NCBI RefSeq assembly: GCF_020177265.1
Contig: NZ_JAIVMC010000013.1
Span: 1-64,000 of the forward strand
From: Pseudooceanicola marinus
GTDB lineage: Bacteria > Pseudomonadota > Alphaproteobacteria > Rhodobacterales > Rhodobacteraceae
Direction: 5' to 3'
DNA length: 64,000 bases
The notes beneath the pieces are model-generated. The model did no database searches. It worked only from the letters and a program-made list of their open reading frames with translations, and was not told the DNA's origin. A program made the translations under genes and the position numbers. This document shows, in pieces, positions 16,946-25,737 of the stretch. The number at the start of each line of letters is the position of its first letter. Positions within the stretch are counted from its first letter, which is position 1.

Positions 16946-17797
16946 TCACTGTCCGATGATTTCGCGCTGCACGGTGCGGCTGGTGGTGCCGGTGCCGGTG
17001 TAGCCACCAGAGGAAGATCCCAGCCCCATGTTGTAGATTGCGGTGACCTGGTTCCCGAGGCGCAGGCGCATCTCGGGGGCCACGTCATGCACGATGATCT
17101 GGTTCTTGCGGACGGTGGTGTTCGCCATGCGCTCGGTGCCGGTGCTGTCCACCACAAAGACTGAGGGCATCCGGTTCATCCGCGAGAAGGACAGAACCGT
17201 CATTTCCCCGTTGTCGTAGGCCTGCGAGGGCTGGAGGTCATGCGATCCGGCGACCAGATAGCGCCAGTTCTTCGAGCCAGAAGTTGCCACGGATTCGGCC
17301 AGCCGTGCCTTGGCGGCCTCTTCCTGCGCCCGTGCTTTCTGGTCTGCGGCCTCAGTTCGGCGGCGGTTGGCCTCGTCGGTTGGGTAGGCGAACCTGATCT
17401 GGAAGTAGACGTCCTTGGAGTTGTTGGTGATCGCGCCGTCCCGGACGATCAGCTCGAAGGAATAGGTCCGGGTGGTGCCGTCCTCGCGCATGGTCGCGAT
17501 CTGGAGGTTGGTCGGTGGGTTGGTCTCGCGTGGCTTGAGATAGAGGATGTTGCCGCGTGGTACGATCTCCCAGGCGACGGTGTCACCGCTGCCCACGTCG
17601 ATGATTTCCTCGGTCTGGGCAAAGACAACCTGCACGGAGGTCCGCAGGGTGCCGACGACACGGACCACGTCCCATTCGTTGTAGCTGACGGACCGAACGC
17701 GGCTGTCGGAGCGCGAAGGGTTCGGGATGTCGAGCGCCAAGGCAGGCGCAGCGGCGCTGAGCGCCAGACAGGTTATGAGGGCTGCACGCAGGATCAT
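16946..17797 (-). CDS. virB9: VirB9 outer-core protein
   Basis: 283 residues with a signal peptide ending near APALA. N-terminal domain: RSDSRVRSVSYNEWDVVRV and the strand with GNILYLKPRE; C-terminal domain: NWRYLVAGSHDLQPSQAYDNG (split here by convention into NWRYLVAGS and QPSQAYDNG) and a terminal GLGSSSGGYTG. VirB9 joins VirB7 and VirB10 in the outer-membrane core. A charged coiled-coil linker (about 135-175) lies between the two domains. It starts 4 bp inside the virB8 end. Confidence 0.93.
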   Translation of the reverse strand: MILRAALITCLALSAAAPALALDIPNPSRSDSRVRSVSYNEWDVVRVVGTLRTSVQVVFAQTEEIIDVGSGDTVAWEIVPRGNILYLKPRETNPPTNLQIATMREDGTTRTYSFELIVRDGAITNNSKDVYFQIRFAYPTDEANRRRTEAADQKARAQEEAAKARLAESVATSGSKNWRYLVAGSHDLQPSQAYDNGEMTVLSFSRMNRMPSVFVVDSTGTERMANTTVRKNQIIVHDVAPEMRLRLGNQVTAIYNMGLGSSSGGYTGTGTTSRTVQREIIGQ

Positions 17798-18480
17798 TCC
17801 GTCACCTCCGGGTCGGCCCGATAGGTGCTGACGATGAAGCCAAGAGGATTGATCGTGCGATCCTCGGTGCTGATCTCCGCATCGGCGTCGAAGTCAAAGC
17901 CGATGGTCGAGACCCAGAGGCTTTGCGTCGTCAGGTTTTCGCGTTCGTTGATCTCGGTCTTGTAGAACCGGACCTGTGCCAGCCCGTCGTTCAGGAAGGA
18001 GATCGAGCGGATCTTGATCTCGGCCTTGGTGTCGGTGCCATAGGCGTATTGCGGGCTCTTGGGGTTGGAGCCGTTGTAATAGGTCGAGAAGCGCGCCTGT
18101 TCCTCTGGCGAGGACATAAGCGTCACCTCGTGGAAGATCGCTTCCCGCTCGGCATAGGTGTAGCCTTCGCGTTCACGGACATAGCGGGCCAGGAAATAAC
18201 GGGTGACGGCCTCGTCATAGGTCGTTTCGCCGTCGCTCAGCCGGGTCATGACTTCGGGCACACCGCTGGCCTGATCGACGCGAATGACGAAGGGCACCAC
18301 TTCCTTGAGCGGGGCCATGAAGCCGACAGCGGCCACGCTGGTCAGCGCCATGACGCTGGCGGCCCCGGCGATGATCCAGGCCGTCCGCTTGGAGCGTTCG
18401 GCGGCGAGGCGGCTGTCATAATCGAAGCTGCGGGCCTCCTTCAGATAGGCGGCAAGGTCCTTGTCCTGCGATGCCGTCAT
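17794..18480 (-). CDS. virB8: VirB8 inner-membrane assembly protein
   Basis: 228 residues: a short cytoplasmic tail, one membrane helix (TAWIIAGAASVMALTSVAAV, about 33-52), and a periplasmic NTF2-like domain with VTRYFLARYVREREGYTY and FYNGSNPKSP-type elements (STYYNGSNPKS). This is the standard VirB8 build. It nucleates assembly of the channel by contacting VirB9 and VirB10. It overlaps both virB7 and virB9 by 4 bp. Confidence 0.93.
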   Translation of the reverse strand: MTASQDKDLAAYLKEARSFDYDSRLAAERSKRTAWIIAGAASVMALTSVAAVGFMAPLKEVVPFVIRVDQASGVPEVMTRLSDGETTYDEAVTRYFLARYVREREGYTYAEREAIFHEVTLMSSPEEQARFSTYYNGSNPKSPQYAYGTDTKAEIKIRSISFLNDGLAQVRFYKTEINERENLTTQSLWVSTIGFDFDADAEISTEDRTINPLGFIVSTYRADPEVTE

Positions 18481-18677
18481 GCGTCGTCCCCCTCACGCGT
18501 GTCCGCGATCTGGGGCGTGACGCCGATCTCCTTCTGCTTTTCGAGGACAGCGGCCTGATAGTCCCATTTGGTCGGGTTCAGGGGCCGGACGACCGAGCCT
18601 TTCACATCGGGCAGGGGCGTCGTCGTGGCGCAGGCCGAAATGCTGAGGACGGCCATCAGGAGGACAAGTTTCTTCAT
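18477..18677 (-). CDS. virB7: VirB7-like lipoprotein
   Basis: 66 residues from the ATG at 18677; a longer frame to 18788 would overlap virB6 and precede the signal. The signal peptide KKLVLLMAVLSISAC has a lipobox (ISAC, Cys 16). The short mature part carries PLPDVKGSVVRPLNP. The position between virB6 and virB8 and the size are those of VirB7, the outer-membrane lipoprotein that stabilises VirB9. Sequence conservation in this family is low, so context carries most of the weight. Confidence 0.8.
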   Translation of the reverse strand: MKKLVLLMAVLSISACATTTPLPDVKGSVVRPLNPTKWDYQAAVLEKQKEIGVTPQIADTREGDDA

Positions 18678-18723
18678 CGCGTAACCTTGGAGTCTAATCG
18701 TGGACGAGGTGGATTTGTCCGCC

Positions 18724-19617
18724 TCAGCTCTGTCGTGTCGCGGAGCCGCCGGACTGGGGCGTGCTGCCTCCCTGTCGGGGTGCCGCATTTCCCAGAAGCT
18801 TCCGCTCCACGAAGCGCTGTACGGCGCCGGTCGAAGTACCGGCGCCGGCGCTCAACGCCGCCGCGATGGAGGGAAGCAGGAAGAAGAAGATCGTGCCGCA
18901 GGCCATTGCGACTAGGAATGCAGAGACTGCCGCCGCGCCGTCCTCGATGCTGAAGCTCGAATAGACGTCGCCGATGAAGGAGGTGACCACCAGCATGAGG
19001 ACGATGACCAGAAGCTTCAGCAGGGCAAAATTCAGGGCCTGACCCAGCCAGGCAAAGAACCAGCCGCGCGTGACATCAAAGAGGGCGAAGGCGACGAAGA
19101 GCGGGCCGATTGCCGCCATGAGCGCTAGCCCGAAATGGACCAGAAGGCTGATCACGAAGGCAATCGCGGCAAAGGGCACGGCGGCGATGATCACGACGAT
19201 CGACAGGACATAGCCATAAATCGAGCCCGCGATGCCCGAGCCGTACTGGTCCTGCACCTCGGCGCTGATCCGGCCCGCCATCGCCATGACGGGATCGGAG
19301 GGCAGGTCGGTCGACCCGCCGGTCAGCGTTTCCACGAAATCAGGGATGCCGTTGAGGATCGTGTCCCCGACCCAGGACGAGTAATCGCCGGCGCTGGACA
19401 CGAGGGTCCAGATGATCGCCAGCTTCACGCCGCGGAGGGTGAAGTCCATCAGCGGCTCGTGGATGGAGCCACGAATGATCGCCCAGCCATAGAGAAACAG
19501 GTAGATCGTCAAGGCCGCCGTCAGCGGTGCAGTCAGCTCGGAAGAGATGGTGCTGCTGATGTCGTTCATCTTGTCGGTGAGACTGTCAGCAAAATTGTCG
19601 TAGAGCGCTTGCAGCAT
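18724..19617 (-). CDS. virB6: VirB6 polytopic membrane protein
   Basis: 297 residues with a periplasmic/helical N-terminal part, then at least five hydrophobic segments between about 35 and 250 (for example LTIYLFLYGWAIIRG and LSIVVIIAAVPFAAIAFVIS). The conserved Trp in DYSSWVGDTILNG and the pattern GPLFVAFALFDVTRGWFFAW are VirB6/TrbL hallmarks. It forms part of the inner-membrane channel. The C-terminus is a Gly/Ser/Thr-rich tail (QGGSTPQSGGSAT). Confidence 0.92.
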   Translation of the reverse strand: MLQALYDNFADSLTDKMNDISSTISSELTAPLTAALTIYLFLYGWAIIRGSIHEPLMDFTLRGVKLAIIWTLVSSAGDYSSWVGDTILNGIPDFVETLTGGSTDLPSDPVMAMAGRISAEVQDQYGSGIAGSIYGYVLSIVVIIAAVPFAAIAFVISLLVHFGLALMAAIGPLFVAFALFDVTRGWFFAWLGQALNFALLKLLVIVLMLVVTSFIGDVYSSFSIEDGAAAVSAFLVAMACGTIFFFLLPSIAAALSAGAGTSTGAVQRFVERKLLGNAAPRQGGSTPQSGGSATRQS

Positions 19618-19647
19618 GGGACGGCCCTTTCCGGGTGGCGGCGATGG

Positions 19648-19911
19648 TCAGTTGAAGGACGGGTCTCCGAAGAGACGGTCCGAACCTTCACGGTCCTTCT
19701 GCGTCTGGGTCTTCTGGGCGGCCTTGCGGGCGTTCACGCAGTTGGCGTCATCCATCGCGCGGTCGGACAGCTCGCAGGTTTCCAGCATTGCGGCCCGCTC
19801 GGCGGGATTGGCCGTGAAGTAGTCGACCGTGTGGTTCTCGGCCTCTTCCTTGCAGCCCGCGAGAAACGCAGAAGCCGCAAGGCTGATGATCAGGGGAAGG
19901 GGCAGGTGCAT
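19648..19911 (-). CDS. eexN: EexN-type entry-exclusion lipoprotein
   Basis: 87 residues: signal peptide with lipobox FLAGC (Cys 20), then KEEAENHTVDYFTANPAERAAML (shown in parts: TVDYFTANPAERAAML), a Cys in LETCELS and NCVNARKA. The TVxYF-NPxER-C-CxNA pattern matches the EexN family found between virB5 and virB6 in conjugative plasmids. EexN blocks entry of related plasmids into a cell that already carries one. Placement in the operon agrees. Confidence 0.85.
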   Translation of the reverse strand: MHLPLPLIISLAASAFLAGCKEEAENHTVDYFTANPAERAAMLETCELSDRAMDDANCVNARKAAQKTQTQKDREGSDRLFGDPSFN

Positions 19912-19920
19912 GGTGTCTCC

Positions 19921-20637
19921 TCAGAAGCTGTCGTCGCCGTAGATGCTGGTGAAGGCCGCGCTTTCCTTGGCGCGGCGCTGTGCGGCGACTTCGGTCTGGC
20001 GCTGCTCTTCGACCTTGGCCTGGGCCTGCTGGAGCATGGCGAGGCCCTGAATGCGGTTGGTGTCGTTCTGGAGCATGGCCTGTTCCACCGCGATCCGGGC
20101 GTTCAGGGCGTCCACCTCCTTCTGGGTGGAGACGGAGCCGATCTTGCTGCGCAACTGCTCAAGCCCCGCCAGCCGGTCATCGGAGAGCGACACGATCCGA
20201 TCCCCGACAGCGGTGTCGCGGGCCGACTGGTTGCGGATGCGGTCCAGTTCGCTCTGGTAGAAATCGTCGGCGTCGATATTGGCCCCATCCAGCGCGGAGA
20301 AGTCGGCCGCGTCCTGCGCCTTGCCCGCCAGATCGCCCAAGTCATCGAGATCAATGTCGAAGTCGCTGGCGATCTGCATGGCATCCGCCCCGAGAAGTTC
20401 GCGAACATCGGGCGAGTTCAGGGCGCTGACGATGGAATCCATGTCCGTCAGACCGTTGATCGAGGCATAGAGCGCCTTGGCCTGTTCCAGCTCTTCAACC
20501 ATCTGGGCGATTTCCTTGACGAACTCGGCTTTGGCGTTGGCGATGGCCGCCGTATCGACCACGGGCACGCCTTGGGCATGAGCCGTGGTGGAAAGGGACA
20601 GCGCCAGCGCAGCGGCGGGCATGAGAAGCCTTGTCAT
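19921..20637 (-). CDS. virB5: VirB5 minor pilus protein
   Basis: 238 residues with a signal peptide ending AHAQG. The mature protein is almost entirely helical, with QMVEELEQAKALYASINGLTD near the N-terminus, a small variable domain, and a long C-terminal helix (AMLQNDTNRIQGLAMLQQAQ). This is the VirB5/TraC architecture; the protein sits at the pilus tip and mediates contact with recipients. Its start overlaps the virB4 stop by 4 bp. Confidence 0.92.
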   Translation of the reverse strand: MTRLLMPAAALALSLSTTAHAQGVPVVDTAAIANAKAEFVKEIAQMVEELEQAKALYASINGLTDMDSIVSALNSPDVRELLGADAMQIASDFDIDLDDLGDLAGKAQDAADFSALDGANIDADDFYQSELDRIRNQSARDTAVGDRIVSLSDDRLAGLEQLRSKIGSVSTQKEVDALNARIAVEQAMLQNDTNRIQGLAMLQQAQAKVEEQRQTEVAAQRRAKESAAFTSIYGDDSF

Positions 20638-22988
20638 CGGAGGTCCTTCCTTTTCTGGAACAGGCGGGGGAGCCAGTCTTTCGGGGCCGGGTGGTCTTGC
20701 ATCAGCGTGTGCATGATTGCGTTGGTGGAAGTGCGGCCCGAAAGGACTGTCAGCACGTCGTCGAGGCCGGACAGATCGAGGTCACAGACCACCGAGTTCT
20801 GCGCCTGCTTGATCAGGAAATGGCCGAGGGGCAGCTCGTCGCGCACGATCTGGAATTCGCGTTCGGACAGACCGAACTCGTCCACCAGGTCCTTGCGGCT
20901 GGCGCGGTCGGAGCCGAAGAAGATCTGGCTGGCGCATTGCTCGATGATGGTGCGGGCAATGGGGCTGTTCACCACGTCGGAGGCCGACTGCGTCCCGGCG
21001 ACGATGATGCCGTTCTGCTTGCGGATGACCTTGAGCTTGTTCTTCACGAAGTCCGAGAAGTAGGGGTCCGACAGGGCCTTCCAGAACTCGTCGATGAAGA
21101 TCGCGATGCGCTGGCCGGTGATCAGGGTTTCGACCCGGCGCATGAGATACATCATGATCGGGTCGCGGATTTCCGGATCGTCGAGGAAGGCCGTGATGTC
21201 GAAGCCCACCAGGTCGGCATCGAAGGCGATAGTGTCTTCGGAATTGTCGAAGACCCAGCCGAGCCGTTCGTTGCTGAGCCAGCGATCCAGCCGGTTTCCG
21301 ATGTCCTCCGCGCCACCGCCGAAGCCCAGCAACTCGCGCAGGGCAGAGACGGTGCGGCCATTGCGCGGCAGGTTGGACAGGCCCGTGACGGCCATCTCGA
21401 TCCGCCGGATGTCCTCGGCCGAGAAGGTGGCGCGCTCGCCACCCAGCATGGATTTGACCAGCTCGACCATGAAGGCTTGGCCGTCCGCATCGAGATCGAT
21501 TGCCATGAACGGCGCGCAGCCGGTCGGACGACCAGACTGGAAATCGAGATAGGAGCCGCCTGAGGCGCGGACGAAGATTTCAGCCCCGTAATCCTTGTCG
21601 AAGAGGACGCGCTTGGTCCCGAACTTTTCCAGCTGCGACAGCAGGAAGGTCTGCACCACAGTCTTGCCGGAGCCGGAGGGGCCGCAGATGAAGGTGTGGC
21701 CGAGATCGCCGACATGGAAATTGAAGTAGAAGGGGCTCCCCGCGCTGGTCTGGAGCTTGCTGACGGCATCGCCCCATTCGTTGCCGTGCCGGTGGCCGGT
21801 CGGGTAATTGTGCAGCGGCGACATGGCCGTGTAGTTACGGCTGGTCACCATCGCGACCCGCGCCCGGTGCGCGTGGTTGCCGGGAATCTGCGCCCAGAAT
21901 TGCGGCTCAAGTCCCATGTCCTCGCGGGCGACGACAGCCCCGGATTCCGACAAGAGGTTATGCGCATCGGCGGCGCGGGCTTTCAGCTCCTTGGCGTCAT
22001 CGGTCAGGACAGTCAGCGACAGGTTATGCTCGCCCATCACGAACTCGCCCGACATCAGATCGTCGCGGGCGTCTCGCAGCCCGTCCGCCTGGGACACGGC
22101 GGGGTCATTGGCGTTACGCAGCCGCCCTTCCTTGAGGGTCATCTGGCGCATGGCCTCGTTCTTGGCCGTGCAGCGGAAGGATTGCGTCAGGACGAAACGG
22201 AAGGGGGCCGTCAGCAGGTTGTCGAACATGTTCGGGCGCGTGCGAGCGTGGTATTCCTTGATGCCGAACATCGCGCCATAGGTGCTGGCGGCGGCATGGC
22301 GGATTTCCAGCGCTTCGCGCCCGAAGATCACCCGGTCGGTGTAGATCGCGTTGCCGATGGTCCCGTGAACCAGAGGGACCGGCTCATACCGGCCAGAGAT
22401 CAATTGCTTCAGGACACTGGCGGGCTCGGAGATCAGCAGGTCGCGGTGGTCCCTGATGATCGAGAGCTTTCGGGGCCGGAAGCGGCTGAGGCTGCGGGTC
22501 AGCTGCGTGGTTTTGTCGTCGAGATCGTCCAGAAGATCCTGGTCCACCTCGATCTGGCTGGCGCGGGCACGACGGACGCCTTTCGCCAACCGACCGCCGG
22601 GCAGGCTGCGGGGCTGCATGTAGACGGTCAGATACAGATCGTTCCGGAACAGGCGTTTTGCCTCGATGCGACTGCGATAGCTTTCGTCGATCCAGCGGGC
22701 CAGGTCGGTGACAAAGGTACCTGACGGATAGTCGTCATCGGTGGTCCGGACCACATGGACATAGGCCATGACGGTGTCGTCGGCGATGTTGCGCAGGGCA
22801 TGGCTGAGCTGGTTGTGCAGCGTGTTGATGAGCTGGGTATCCGCCGTGCGGAAAGAGACGCCTTCAAGCTTCAGCATCTGGAAGGCACCCCGGTTGCGCG
22901 TGATGATCGTGTGCGCGTCCGAATGGCGGATGAAGGGAAGGTAGCGGTCTGCCGTGTTCTCCGTTTTGATCTTGTCCAGCAGACCCAT
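20634..22988 (-). CDS. virB4: VirB4 ATPase
   Basis: 784 residues, the usual length. The N-terminal CagE/TrbE/VirB domain includes GTIGNAIYTDRVIFGREA; the C-terminal ATPase has Walker A CGPSGSGKTVVQ at about residue 437 and Walker B region IAIFIDEFWKALSD, followed by IRKQNGIIVAGTQSASDV. It drives pilus assembly at the inner membrane. It overlaps virB3 by 1 bp and virB5 by 4 bp. Confidence 0.96.
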   Translation of the reverse strand: MGLLDKIKTENTADRYLPFIRHSDAHTIITRNRGAFQMLKLEGVSFRTADTQLINTLHNQLSHALRNIADDTVMAYVHVVRTTDDDYPSGTFVTDLARWIDESYRSRIEAKRLFRNDLYLTVYMQPRSLPGGRLAKGVRRARASQIEVDQDLLDDLDDKTTQLTRSLSRFRPRKLSIIRDHRDLLISEPASVLKQLISGRYEPVPLVHGTIGNAIYTDRVIFGREALEIRHAAASTYGAMFGIKEYHARTRPNMFDNLLTAPFRFVLTQSFRCTAKNEAMRQMTLKEGRLRNANDPAVSQADGLRDARDDLMSGEFVMGEHNLSLTVLTDDAKELKARAADAHNLLSESGAVVAREDMGLEPQFWAQIPGNHAHRARVAMVTSRNYTAMSPLHNYPTGHRHGNEWGDAVSKLQTSAGSPFYFNFHVGDLGHTFICGPSGSGKTVVQTFLLSQLEKFGTKRVLFDKDYGAEIFVRASGGSYLDFQSGRPTGCAPFMAIDLDADGQAFMVELVKSMLGGERATFSAEDIRRIEMAVTGLSNLPRNGRTVSALRELLGFGGGAEDIGNRLDRWLSNERLGWVFDNSEDTIAFDADLVGFDITAFLDDPEIRDPIMMYLMRRVETLITGQRIAIFIDEFWKALSDPYFSDFVKNKLKVIRKQNGIIVAGTQSASDVVNSPIARTIIEQCASQIFFGSDRASRKDLVDEFGLSEREFQIVRDELPLGHFLIKQAQNSVVCDLDLSGLDDVLTVLSGRTSTNAIMHTLMQDHPAPKDWLPRLFQKRKDLR

Positions 22989-23329
22989 CAGTCGATCTCC
23001 TCAATCTTGTAGAGGCGGCGGAGACGCAGGGGGGATGTCGATGATCCCCCCCAAAGGCTCCGGTTCCGGCACCGGGCATTTGTGTCCAGCCAGCGAAACA
23101 GGATTTGGAAAGCGTTCTGATCGCGCTCGACGATCAGGCGAGAGATGCCGAGAAGGGGGATCGCAATGGGCAGGTAGAAGATCGAGTCCGCGGCGATCAT
23201 CGCCAGACCGCCGATGCCGCAGCACATGGCGAAGGCTTCGACGGGGATGCCGAAGATCATCGCCGGGCGCGTAAGGGCGAGGAACAGCACGTCCTCGTTC
23301 ATCTTCACCTTTTCCATTGCATTGTTCAT
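22988..23329 (-). CDS. virB3: VirB3 inner-membrane protein
   Basis: 113 residues. The N-terminus has DVLFLALTRPAMIFGIPVEAF, the VirB3 start pattern with a conserved TRP, followed by two hydrophobic helices (about 25-45 and 48-65) and a basic tail. The tail is slightly longer than usual (RNRSLWGGSSTSPLRLRRL). VirB3 acts with VirB4 in pilus biogenesis. It begins between virB2 and virB4 as in the canonical order. Confidence 0.92.
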   Translation of the reverse strand: MNNAMEKVKMNEDVLFLALTRPAMIFGIPVEAFAMCCGIGGLAMIAADSIFYLPIAIPLLGISRLIVERDQNAFQILFRWLDTNARCRNRSLWGGSSTSPLRLRRLYKIEEID

Positions 23330-23348
23330 TCTGGGCCCTCCCTGCCGG

Positions 23349-23636
23349 TCAGCCGGTGATCATGCTCAGCACCTCGGAGGAGGCGTAGATCAGGACGACG
23401 CCGCCAACAGCCCAGGCGGCGCGGCGCAGGTCGACGAAGTTGAAGAGCCAGCCCGCGCCGATGAACATGAGCGCGATCAGGGCAATGGGCTGCTTGGCGC
23501 TTTCGAACTCGTCGAGGATGTTGTTCAGAAAGTCGGTGAAGCCTGCGGCAGCGGCGGGCTGCGCCGCTGCGGTCAGGACCGCAGCCAGGAACATCGGGGC
23601 GCCGATGCTCCGGTAGCGGGTCAGAAAGGTCTTCAT
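23349..23636 (-). CDS. virB2: VirB2 major pilin
   Basis: 95 residues with a long signal peptide (cleavage near AAAAG), then a short amphipathic part and two hydrophobic helices (QPIALIALMFIGAGWLFNFV and AAWAVGGVVLIYASSEVL). This is the usual prepilin layout. The short loop between helices, DLRR, is positively charged as expected. It follows virB1 by 12 bp. Confidence 0.92.
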   Translation of the reverse strand: MKTFLTRYRSIGAPMFLAAVLTAAAQPAAAAGFTDFLNNILDEFESAKQPIALIALMFIGAGWLFNFVDLRRAAWAVGGVVLIYASSEVLSMITG

Positions 23637-23648
23637 GGTTGCGTCCTT

Positions 23649-24314
23649 CTATTGGAAAACCAAGGCGTTCGATCCGGTGGCCGCGCCGAACACGTCCCAT
23701 CGTTTCGCGCTGTCCTTGTCGTCACTCAGGGAGGGTGACCGCTTTTCTATTGAGGGGGCGGTCACGGACCCCTCTCCCAGCACGCGGGCCACATAGCCGT
23801 TGTGGAAACCACGCGTGAAAGAGCCGGTGTTGTAGGAGGAAAGTGCCTGGTGCAGGGCCTGTGTCTGGTCGGCTCCGGCATCGCGCGCCCGGTCATAGCC
23901 GTCGCGCAGCACGGTTTCCGCAGCCGTCAGATTGCGGCAGGCATCGAACACCGTGGCAGGCGTCAGCCCGAGCCAGGACAGGTTGGCGCTGTTGATCTGC
24001 CCAAGGCCCATGTCGATGGACTTGCCCTCGGCGATCAAGCGGCTGGCGATCCGCGCGGCTTCCTCGGCGGAGCGCGGCGCATAGGATGCACGATCCGGAC
24101 CGTTCACGCCGATGGCGAACGGGTTGAAGCCACTCTCGGCGGCGACGAGTTTTTCCATGATGGGGGGGGCGACACCGGGCGCGCAGTTTTCAGCGACGGC
24201 CCGGAACGCGGTGGCATTCATGGGCTCAGCCTGCGCGAGGCGCGGTGAGCCGACGGTGAATGCTGAAAGGATCGAGAGGGAGAGGAGGGAACTGCAGAGC
24301 GCTCGGAGGATCAG
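23649..24314 (-). CDS. virB1: VirB1 lytic transglycosylase (start uncertain)
   Basis: The frame contains a secretion signal (ILRALCSSLLSLSILSAF to RLAQA), then a soluble lytic transglycosylase domain: VAAESGFNPFAIGVN with the catalytic Glu, KSIDMGLGQINSANL, and ALSSYNTGSF. VirB1 opens peptidoglycan for pilus assembly. No ATG, GTG or TTG is found between the stop of the upstream gene (24337) and the signal; the first methionine is after the signal. I give the CTG at 24314 as a working start. The frame stays open to 24593, so an upstream start inside the neighbouring gene, or a small indel, is possible. Confidence 0.8.
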   Translation of the reverse strand: MILRALCSSLLSLSILSAFTVGSPRLAQAEPMNATAFRAVAENCAPGVAPPIMEKLVAAESGFNPFAIGVNGPDRASYAPRSAEEAARIASRLIAEGKSIDMGLGQINSANLSWLGLTPATVFDACRNLTAAETVLRDGYDRARDAGADQTQALHQALSSYNTGSFTRGFHNGYVARVLGEGSVTAPSIEKRSPSLSDDKDSAKRWDVFGAATGSNALVFQ

Positions 24315-24336
24315 CCAGCGCGCAGCGCCGAGGCGA

Positions 24337-24621
24337 TCACTCGGTGTCTTCGTCTTGTCCAGATTTCGGGGCAGGAACCCAGACGCCTTCGGCGTCAGGG
24401 AAGATGCGCATGTGGAAGCTGACCAGCGCGTCGGAAGACTTGAATACGCGGGCTTCGCCAGTCTTCGAGGATATGACCGGGCTGGCCGCGCCGTTCGTCT
24501 GAACAGCCCAGAGCTCCCAGTTCCATCCTTTTGGTGTGTGAATTGGGCGGTAGTCGAGCTTGCCACCCTTCTCAAGGAAGTTTTGCACTGCATCAGTCGT
24601 AATCACGCGTGGGTTCCACAT
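24337..24621 (-). CDS. Conserved-looking hypothetical protein at the head of the virB operon
   Basis: 94 residues from the ATG at 24621, preceded by ACAGGTG; in-frame methionines extend to 24720 but lack a ribosome site. The protein is acidic at the end and aromatic-rich (IHTPKGWNWELWAVQ), without signal or membrane segment. It is the first gene of the leftward transfer operon and ends just before virB1. I do not recognise a family. A regulator or a small structural factor of the transfer system is possible from position alone. Confidence 0.6.
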   Translation of the reverse strand: MWNPRVITTDAVQNFLEKGGKLDYRPIHTPKGWNWELWAVQTNGAASPVISSKTGEARVFKSSDALVSFHMRIFPDAEGVWVPAPKSGQDEDTE

Positions 24622-24712
24622 TGGCTGACACCTGTCGTTGGGAATTTCTGGACAGGTGCTGCGTATCCTTGAATCACGACTTTTTTCAACGTTAAAGCCT
24701 AAATTTGGAAAA

Positions 24713-24809
24713 AGCGCCAAACTACGTAAATTTGCCCATTATGCAGATTCGCGCCTTTAGAGCGTCAGGCGCATTTGACAAATAGCGCTCCCTCTGGAAG
24801 TTTGGCGCT
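24713..24809. repeat. Nested inverted repeats between the virB operon and the next gene
   Basis: AGCGCCAAAC (24713-24722) and GTTTGGCGCT (24800-24809) are perfect 10-base inverted repeats. Within them GCGCCT (24751-24756) and AGGCGC (24767-24772) form a second pair. The whole 24,622-24,936 gap has no gene. The site must hold the promoter of the leftward virB operon and of the rightward gene at 24937, and could also be an operator or oriT. The relaxase gene that would confirm oriT is not in the window. Confidence 0.5.
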
Positions 24810-24936
24810 ATCCTTGCCTCCTTCGGCTATAGGATGATCACCCAGCTGTGACCATCCCGAGAGCGGAGCGCAGGCGGGGACATGCCGAGTTAAGTTCTGA
24901 GGGGGGCCAGAAGCTTTGTTATATTTTGGACACGCG

Positions 24937-25641
24937 ATGAAGCGTGGTGCCGCGACCGCCCTGACCTGTACGGGCCTAATCCTGGCGGCACCTCCCGCTG
25001 CGCAAGCTTACCAAGTAGACTGCGCGATCCTGATCTGTCTGGCGGGAGGCTGGCCCGGAAGCACCGAGTGCAACGAGGCGCGATCTGTCTTCATCAGCAG
25101 GATCACGCCCTGGCCGGTGGAGCCGCCACTGCAGATCTGGAATTGCCCCTTGGGCGTGGGCTACCGCCTACCTAAAGATGAGAGGGCTTTGCCGCTCCTC
25201 AATGAGGCGGTCGGCAGGCCTAGACCTTCGGCTTCGCCGCCATTCTCGGCAGTTTTTAAGGGGATGCTTCTCCCGAGGTCGGAGCGGGACGAGATGCTGT
25301 CCCCGATCGCGGATTATACCGATGACAACGGCGTGGCCGATGTCGACATCAGCGGGGCCGAGTATGACTTTGTCCGCTCCATCCGCGTCTACAACGTCGA
25401 GTATGCCCGGCAGCGAGAGAGCGGCGATGGCGACTGCCGTCGAAGCGAAAAGGTCCGCGTGGGCACCTATGGGGTGCAGGGCGACTTCAGCTGGTCCAGC
25501 GGTTCGGTGGCGTCACTACCGGACGCATTCGAAGGTCTCGCCGGTTGGGGCGAGAGCTGTCCGAGCCTCTACCGGAGGGCCGTCTTCATCGATTGGACCG
25601 ACTACCTGGGAAACTATGGCTACGAGCAGGTGAATTACTGA
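24937..25641 (+). CDS. Secreted hypothetical protein between virB and repC
   Basis: 234 residues from the ATG at 24937 (a longer start at 24916 would put eight residues before the signal). Signal peptide GAATALTCTGLILAAPP, cleavage near AQA, then YQVDCAILICLAGGWPGSTEC and ITPWPVEPPLQIWNC: four closely placed Cys and a Trp/Pro-rich motif that I associate with plasmid-borne proteins of Rhodobacteraceae. Two more Cys lie near GDCRR and ESCPS, so disulfides are likely in the periplasm. No family name or function recognised. The position next to the transfer operon suggests a conjugation accessory. Confidence 0.65.
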   Translation: MKRGAATALTCTGLILAAPPAAQAYQVDCAILICLAGGWPGSTECNEARSVFISRITPWPVEPPLQIWNCPLGVGYRLPKDERALPLLNEAVGRPRPSASPPFSAVFKGMLLPRSERDEMLSPIADYTDDNGVADVDISGAEYDFVRSIRVYNVEYARQRESGDGDCRRSEKVRVGTYGVQGDFSWSSGSVASLPDAFEGLAGWGESCPSLYRRAVFIDWTDYLGNYGYEQVNY

Positions 25642-25737
25642 TCACCGCAGGTGCTGGCATCGCCGATGCCGGGTACGCCAAGGGCGCAAGAATGAGGCAA
25701 CGAAGGCCATGACGGAGAGGAACACCAAGGGCTTAAG

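Noticed and set aside
19135-21063. Long plus-strand ORF of 642 codons across virB6-virB5-virB4
   Set aside because: It is antisense to well supported virB genes, has no family pattern, and is rich in residues expected from reverse reading of GC-rich codons.
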